Assembly (NCBI GenBank): GCA_023412435.1
Contig: JAEYNS010000026.1
Span: 1-9,159, forward strand
Direction: 5' to 3'
From: Actinomycetes bacterium
GTDB lineage: Bacteria; Actinomycetota; Actinomycetes; Propionibacteriales; Propionibacteriaceae
DNA length: 9,159 nt
The notes under the pieces were generated by a model, which searched no databases, was not told the DNA's origin, and saw only the letters and a program-made list of their open reading frames with translations. A program made the translations under genes and the position numbers. The first letter of the stretch is position 1. Each line of letters opens with the position of its first letter. Below, one piece after another: positions 5,999 through 9,159 of the stretch.

Positions 5999-7912
5999 TC
6001 AGGCCTGCAGGGCCGCGGCGTCGGACGGGGCCGTGACCGGCGGCTGGAAGGCGTTGTCGATCGACCGGGCAGCGCCCTTGTCGGCAGACAGGGCCAGGGC
6101 CGCGTAGATCTTGAGCGCCTGGGAGACCTCGCGCTGCCGGTTTTTCGGCTGCCAGCCGAGCTGGTTGCGCCGCAGGCGGCGCTCCTCGAGCACATCCTCG
6201 TCCACCAGCAGGTTGATCGACCGGTCGGGGATCGAGATCTCGATCAGGGCGCCGTCCTCGACCAGCCCGATGGTGCCGCCGGAGGCGGCCTCCGGCGAGA
6301 TGTGGCCCAGCGACAGGCCCGAGGAGCCGCCGGAGAACCGTCCGTCGGTGATCAGCGCGCACTTCGGACCGAGCCCGGTGCCCTTCAGGTACGAGGTCGG
6401 GTAGAGCATTTCCTGCATGCCCGGCCCGCCCTTGGGGCCCTCGTACCGGACCACCACCACGTCGCCGGGCTGCACCCGCTTGGTCAGGATCGCCTCCACG
6501 GCGTCCTCCTGCGACTCGGTGACGATCGCGGGGCCACGGAAGACCCACTGGTCCTGTGGGACGCCGGCTGTCTTGACGATCGCCCCGTCGGGGGCGAGGT
6601 TCCCCTTGAGCACGGCCAGCCCGCCGTCGACGGTGTACGCGTTCGCGACCGAACGGATGCACCCGTCCTCGGCGTCGGTGTCGAGGTCGGCCCAGCGGTT
6701 CGTCGAGCTGAACGCCTCGGTGGTGCGGACGCCGCCCGGCGCCGCGTACCACAGGTCCATCGCCTCAGCGGACGCCTTCCCGCCCCGCAGGTCCCAGGCG
6801 TCCAGCCATTCGGCCAGCGAGCGGGAGTGGACGGCGTGCACCGACTCGTCCAGCAGGCCGCCGCGGCGCAGCTCACCGAGGATCGCCGGCATCCCGCCCG
6901 CCCGGTGGACGTCCTCCATGTAGTACTTGGTCGTGTTCGGCGCGACCTTGGCAAGGCACGGGGTGACCCGCGAGAGTGCGTCGATGTCGTCCATGGTGAA
7001 GTCGACGCCCGCCTCGTGGGCTGCGGCCAGGATGTGCAGCACGGTGTTGGTCGACCCGCCCATCGCCACGTCCAGCCGCATCGCATTGCTGAACGCGGCC
7101 TTGGTGGCGATGCTGCGGGGCAGCACGGACTCGTCGTCCTGGTCGTAGTAGCGGTTGGCCAGCTCGACCACCAGCCGTCCGGCCTCGAGGAAGAGCCCCT
7201 TGCGGGCAAGCGCTGTCGCCAGCGTGGAGCCGTTGCCGGGCAGCGACAGGCCGAGCGCCTCGGTGAGGCAGTTCATCGAGTTGGCGGTGAACATCCCCGA
7301 GCACGACCCGCAGGTCGGGCAGGCGTTCTCCTCGATGGCGGCGATCTGCTCGTCGCTGACCGACTCGTCGACAGCCTTGGTCATGGCGTCGATCAGGTCG
7401 AGGCGCACCGAGCCGCCCTCGTCCGGCGCGCCGGAGATGATCCGGCTGCCCAGCACCCGTCCGGCCTCCATCGGGCCGCCGGAGACGAACACGGTCGGGA
7501 TGTTCAGCCGCAGCGCGGCCAGCAGCATGCCGGGGGTGATCTTGTCGCAGTTGGAGATGCAGACCAGCGCGTCGGCGGCGTGGGCGTTGACCATGTACTC
7601 GACCGAGTCGGCGATGATCTCGCGGCTGGGCAGCGAGTAGAGCATCCCGGAGTGGCCCATCGCGATCCCGTCGTCGACGGCGATGGTGTTGAACTCGCGC
7701 CCGATCCCGCCGGCCTCCTTGATCGCGCCGGCGACGAGTTGACCCATGTCCTTGAGGTGGACGTGGCCGGGCACGAACTGGGTGAAGGAGTTGGCGATCG
7801 CGATGATCGGCTTGCCGAAGTCGGAGTCCTGGACGCCGGTGGCGCGCCACAGCGCGCGGGCGCCGGCCATGTTGCGACCGTGGGTGGTGGTGCGGGACCT
7901 GAGAGCAGGCAT
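5999..7912 (-). CDS. ilvD: Dihydroxy-acid dehydratase
   Basis: Iron-sulfur dehydratase of branched-chain amino-acid synthesis. It converts 2,3-dihydroxy-isovalerate and 2,3-dihydroxy-3-methylvalerate to the 2-keto acids that give valine, leucine, pantothenate and isoleucine. The 637 residues align along the whole E. coli IlvD (616 residues). Landmarks are the N-terminus [27 protein letters not shown] (C118, C122, K124), [10 protein letters not shown] (C198, C201, C204), [10 protein letters not shown] (284-293), EGPKGGPGM (491-499) and GRFSGGSSG (524-532, with the active-site serine region). FVPGHVHL (46-53) lacks the extra N-terminal cysteine of the [2Fe-2S] type, so this looks like the E. 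coli-type [4Fe-4S], oxygen-sensitive form. The C-terminus extends roughly a dozen residues beyond E. coli. ATG 7912 is chosen over 7918 because AAGGAG lies 6 nt before it. It is divergent from the LysN-like aminotransferase gene. Confidence 0.97.
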   Translation of the reverse strand: MPALRSRTTTHGRNMAGARALWRATGVQDSDFGKPIIAIANSFTQFVPGHVHLKDMGQLVAGAIKEAGGIGREFNTIAVDDGIAMGHSGMLYSLPSREIIADSVEYMVNAHAADALVCISNCDKITPGMLLAALRLNIPTVFVSGGPMEAGRVLGSRIISGAPDEGGSVRLDLIDAMTKAVDESVSDEQIAAIEENACPTCGSCSGMFTANSMNCLTEALGLSLPGNGSTLATALARKGLFLEAGRLVVELANRYYDQDDESVLPRSIATKAAFSNAMRLDVAMGGSTNTVLHILAAAHEAGVDFTMDDIDALSRVTPCLAKVAPNTTKYYMEDVHRAGGMPAILGELRRGGLLDESVHAVHSRSLAEWLDAWDLRGGKASAEAMDLWYAAPGGVRTTEAFSSTNRWADLDTDAEDGCIRSVANAYTVDGGLAVLKGNLAPDGAIVKTAGVPQDQWVFRGPAIVTESQEDAVEAILTKRVQPGDVVVVRYEGPKGGPGMQEMLYPTSYLKGTGLGPKCALITDGRFSGGSSGLSLGHISPEAASGGTIGLVEDGALIEISIPDRSINLLVDEDVLEERRLRRNQLGWQPKNRQREVSQALKIYAALALSADKGAARSIDNAFQPPVTAPSDAAALQA

Positions 7913-7918
7913 CGTCAT

Positions 7919-7924
7919 CTCCTT
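7919..7924 (-). promoter_or_regulatory. Shine-Dalgarno of ilvD, decides the start codon
   Basis: AAGGAG on the minus strand directly abuts an ATG at 7918 but lies exactly 6 nt before the in-frame ATG at 7912. Initiation at 7918 would have no spacer, so 7912 is the likely start. This also gives the N-terminus MPALRS, matching the MPKYRS start of E. coli IlvD. Confidence 0.8.
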
Positions 7925-8017
7925 CGCAATGCCGAGGTTCTCAGGGTAGTCGTCCGCCGGAGGTCCGCCCATGCCTGCGCCGGTGGGTGGGCCTCCCGCA
8001 AACCGGTAGGAATCGGC

Positions 8018-8044
8018 CACTCGAGGGACTATTCCCCTCGGGTG
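8018..8044. promoter_or_regulatory. Long dyad, candidate operator upstream of ilvD
   Basis: CAC-T-CGAGGG (8018-8027) is complementary to CCCTCG-G-GTG (8035-8044), nine Watson-Crick pairs plus one T/G pair around the 7-nt centre 8028-8034. The centre carries the candidate ilvD -10 box on the minus strand. As DNA it is a plausible operator for a dimeric repressor. As plus-strand RNA it would be a stable hairpin, but no T-tract follows, so a terminator is less likely. Confidence 0.5.
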
Positions 8045-8056
8045 CCGGAAGTTCAC
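8028..8056 (-). promoter_or_regulatory. Candidate ilvD promoter
   Basis: On the minus strand, GTGAAC (8056-8051) and AATAGT (8033-8028) are separated by 17 bp, the optimal spacing for a housekeeping sigma factor. The match to TTGAC(A/C) and TATAAT is partial. Transcription would begin near 8021 and leave a leader of about 110 nt before ilvD. The -10 lies in the centre of the dyad at 8018-8044. Confidence 0.4.
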
Positions 8057-8082
8057 TGGTTTCGGGGAGGGAGTGGTCGGGG

Positions 8083-8113
8083 GTGCCGCAGCGTGCGGCG
8101 CCAGAACCTGGCG
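8083..8113. other. Two overlapping hairpins in the divergent region
   Basis: GTGCCGCA (8083-8090) pairs with TGCGGCGC (8094-8101) around a GCG loop, including one T/G pair. CGCCAG (8099-8104) pairs perfectly with CTGGCG (8108-8113) around an AAC loop. They share bases 8099-8101, so on one RNA the full stems are mutually exclusive. They could be switch-like RNA, protein-binding half-sites or chance pairing in G/C-rich DNA. Confidence 0.35.
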
Positions 8114-8160
8114 GCCGGGCGCCGAGATGGGACGGGCAGCCGAGGGCCGGCAGGGCTACC

Positions 8161-8262
8161 ATGACGCAACCGTGGCACCACCGCTCGCCACGCTCCCGCG
8201 CCCCACGACGGCGCCCCCACACTCCTCACGGCGCTGCGGCGCCCCCGTCAGAAGACCCTTGA
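8161..8262 (+). other. Weak 33-codon open frame just before the aminotransferase
   Basis: An ATG frame at 8161 encodes a short Arg/Pro/His-rich peptide (5 His, no domain) and ends in TGA at 8260-8262, one base before the aminotransferase ATG at 8264. AGGG (8152-8155) is a weak Shine-Dalgarno. The tight stop-start junction could allow reinitiation. Against it, codons such as CAA, CGA, ACT, TCA and GAA are unlike the neighbouring genes, so it is more likely non-coding. Confidence 0.2.
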
Positions 8263-8263
8263 G

Positions 8264-9159
8264 ATGACCTGGACCCTCGCCGGCCGTGCCGCCGGCCTCA
8301 ACCCGTCCGTGATCCGCGAGATCCTGAAGGTGACCGAACGGCCCGGCGTGATCAGCCTCGCCGGCGGGCTCCCGTCGGCCAGCACGTTCCCGGTCGCCGA
8401 GTTCGCCGAAGCAGCGAGCAGGGTGCTCGCGACCGACGGACGAGCGGCGCTGCAGTATGCGGCCAGCGAGGGCTACGCCCCGCTGCGGGAGTTCGTCGCC
8501 GACTGGCTGCCGTGGGAGGTCGACCCCGCCCGGGTGCTGATCACCACCGGGTCGCAGCAGGGTCTCGACCTGGTCGCCAAGGTGCTGATCGACGAGGGCA
8601 GCCGGGTGCTGGTGGAGACGCCCACCTACCTCGGTGCGCTGCAGGCGTTCAGCCCGTTCGGCGCCGACGTGGCGGGGGTCGCCACCGACGACGACGGGCT
8701 GCTGCCGGACGCGCTGCCCGATCGTCACGCCGACCAGGCCCGGTTCGCCTACGTGCTGCCGACCTTCCAGAACCCCAGCGGACGGCTGCTCGGCGAGGCC
8801 CGCCGCGCCCGGCTCGTGGAGGTCGCCGGCGGGCTGGGCCTGCCCCTGGTGGAGGACAACCCGTACGGCGACCTGTGGTTCGACACCCCGCCGCCCGCTC
8901 CGCTGGCCGCCCGCAACCCCGACGGGGTGATCTACCTGGGCTCGTTCTCGAAGGTGCTCGCGCCCGGTCTGCGGCTGGGCTTCCTCGTGGCGCCGCGCGA
9001 GGTCTTCCCCAAGCTGCTGCAGGCCAAGCAGGCCGCCGACCTGCACAGCCCCGGGTTCAACCAGCGCATGGTCTACGAGGTGGTGCGCGACGGCTTCCTC
9101 GACCGGCACGTCCCGACCATCCGGACGCGGTACCGCAGCCAGCGTGACCACATGCTGGC
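8264..9159 (+). CDS. PLP-dependent aminotransferase, LysN / 2-aminoadipate type (3' end beyond window)
   Basis: A fold-type I aminotransferase, class I/II. The first 298 residues are visible and the frame is open to the window edge; full-length relatives are about 390-400 residues. It resembles Thermus LysN throughout: SLAGGLPS (31-38), ALQYAASEGYAPLRE (62-76), ITTGSQQGLDLV (93-104), LPTFQNPSG (165-173, N170), EDNPYGDL (197-204, D198 contacting the pyridine nitrogen, Y201), SFSKVLAPGLRLGF (227-240, K230 the Schiff-base lysine) and QAKQAADLHSP (253-263). There is no N-terminal winged helix, so it is not a MocR regulator. LysN-type enzymes are broad and act on 2-aminoadipate, leucine and aromatic substrates. 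Lysine synthesis by the aminoadipate route is unlikely in an actinobacterium. The divergent ilvD makes a branched-chain or other broad role plausible but unproven. ATG 8264 fits the LysN N-terminus; the Shine-Dalgarno is weak (AGAAG at 8250-8254). The minus-strand frame over this gene is a shadow. Confidence 0.93.
   Translation, partial: MTWTLAGRAAGLNPSVIREILKVTERPGVISLAGGLPSASTFPVAEFAEAASRVLATDGRAALQYAASEGYAPLREFVADWLPWEVDPARVLITTGSQQGLDLVAKVLIDEGSRVLVETPTYLGALQAFSPFGADVAGVATDDDGLLPDALPDRHADQARFAYVLPTFQNPSGRLLGEARRARLVEVAGGLGLPLVEDNPYGDLWFDTPPPAPLAARNPDGVIYLGSFSKVLAPGLRLGFLVAPREVFPKLLQAKQAADLHSPGFNQRMVYEVVRDGFLDRHVPTIRTRYRSQRDHML

Larger units (their letters stand above)
7913..8263. other. 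Divergent ilvD / aminotransferase regulatory region
   Basis: These 351 bp lie between two divergent starts and contain no convincing gene. They hold the ilvD Shine-Dalgarno, a candidate ilvD promoter with a dyad over its -10 box, two overlapping short hairpins (8083-8113), a weak 33-codon frame (8161-8262) and a 5-bp stem with a TGCG loop just before the aminotransferase start (GGCGC 8230-8234, GCGCC 8239-8243). An alternative ilvD -10 box is TACCCT (7948-7943, minus strand), without a good -35. TACCAT (8157-8162) is a possible plus-strand -10, also without a good -35. I see no T-box or known riboswitch core. Confidence 0.6.

Noticed and set aside
7913..8056. N-terminal extension of IlvD to 8056
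   Set aside because: IlvD homologues start at the MP..RS..TTTHGRN segment, and AAGGAG is correctly placed for 7912.
5924..8164. 746-codon plus-strand open frame opposite ilvD
   Set aside because: It is the antisense shadow of ilvD. The translation is low-complexity Arg/Gly/Val/Asp/His-rich with no motif, while the minus strand gives a complete IlvD.
7941..8222. Leader peptide for ilvD on the minus strand
   Set aside because: The 93-codon frame has no run of Leu, Val or Ile codons and overlaps the proposed promoter region. It looks like chance openness.
8156..9151. 331-codon minus-strand frame at the right edge
   Set aside because: Shadow of the plus-strand aminotransferase, whose translation shows the PLP lysine and all family motifs.

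Overview
The window looks like chromosomal DNA from a high-GC actinobacterium. The evidence is the strong G/C bias at third codon positions, an actinobacterial-type single-chain pyruvate carboxylase, a FolP2-type dihydropteroate synthase paralogue of the kind known from mycobacteria, and a GTG-started pdxH that appears to be leaderless. I cannot name a genus. Seven protein-coding genes are supported. Two of them run off the window: pyc at the left edge and an aminotransferase at the right edge.

Layout, left to right. At 1-2874 (+) is a pyruvate carboxylase lacking about its first 170 residues. It converges, with a 2-nt gap, on a six-helix HdeD-family membrane protein (2877-3494, -). Divergent from that is a FolP2-like dihydropteroate synthase paralogue (3668-4579, +). 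A family of 21-bp repeats lies on both sides of this gene: two and a half units upstream (3570-3620) and six units downstream (4564-4687) in the opposite orientation. The downstream array runs into the promoter of pdxH (4704-5336, +). pdxH converges on a HAD-like hydrolase (5344-5949, -), which lies 49 bp downstream of ilvD (5999-7912, -) on the same strand. A structured 351-bp divergent region separates ilvD from a LysN-like PLP-dependent aminotransferase (8264 to the window end, +).

The genes are mostly central and amino-acid metabolism. Pyruvate carboxylase replenishes oxaloacetate. IlvD makes the 2-keto acids that become valine, leucine and isoleucine. PdxH makes pyridoxal phosphate, the cofactor of the divergent aminotransferase. 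These links are metabolic and do not imply one operon. The genes sit in short transcription units facing different ways.

I see no phage, toxin-antitoxin, CRISPR, tRNA, rRNA or complete mobile element. The most interesting non-coding content is the inverted 21-bp repeat arrays around the folP2-like gene, one of which encodes that gene's C-terminus and stop codon, and a dyad that encloses a candidate -10 box upstream of ilvD. No new multi-gene system is evident.
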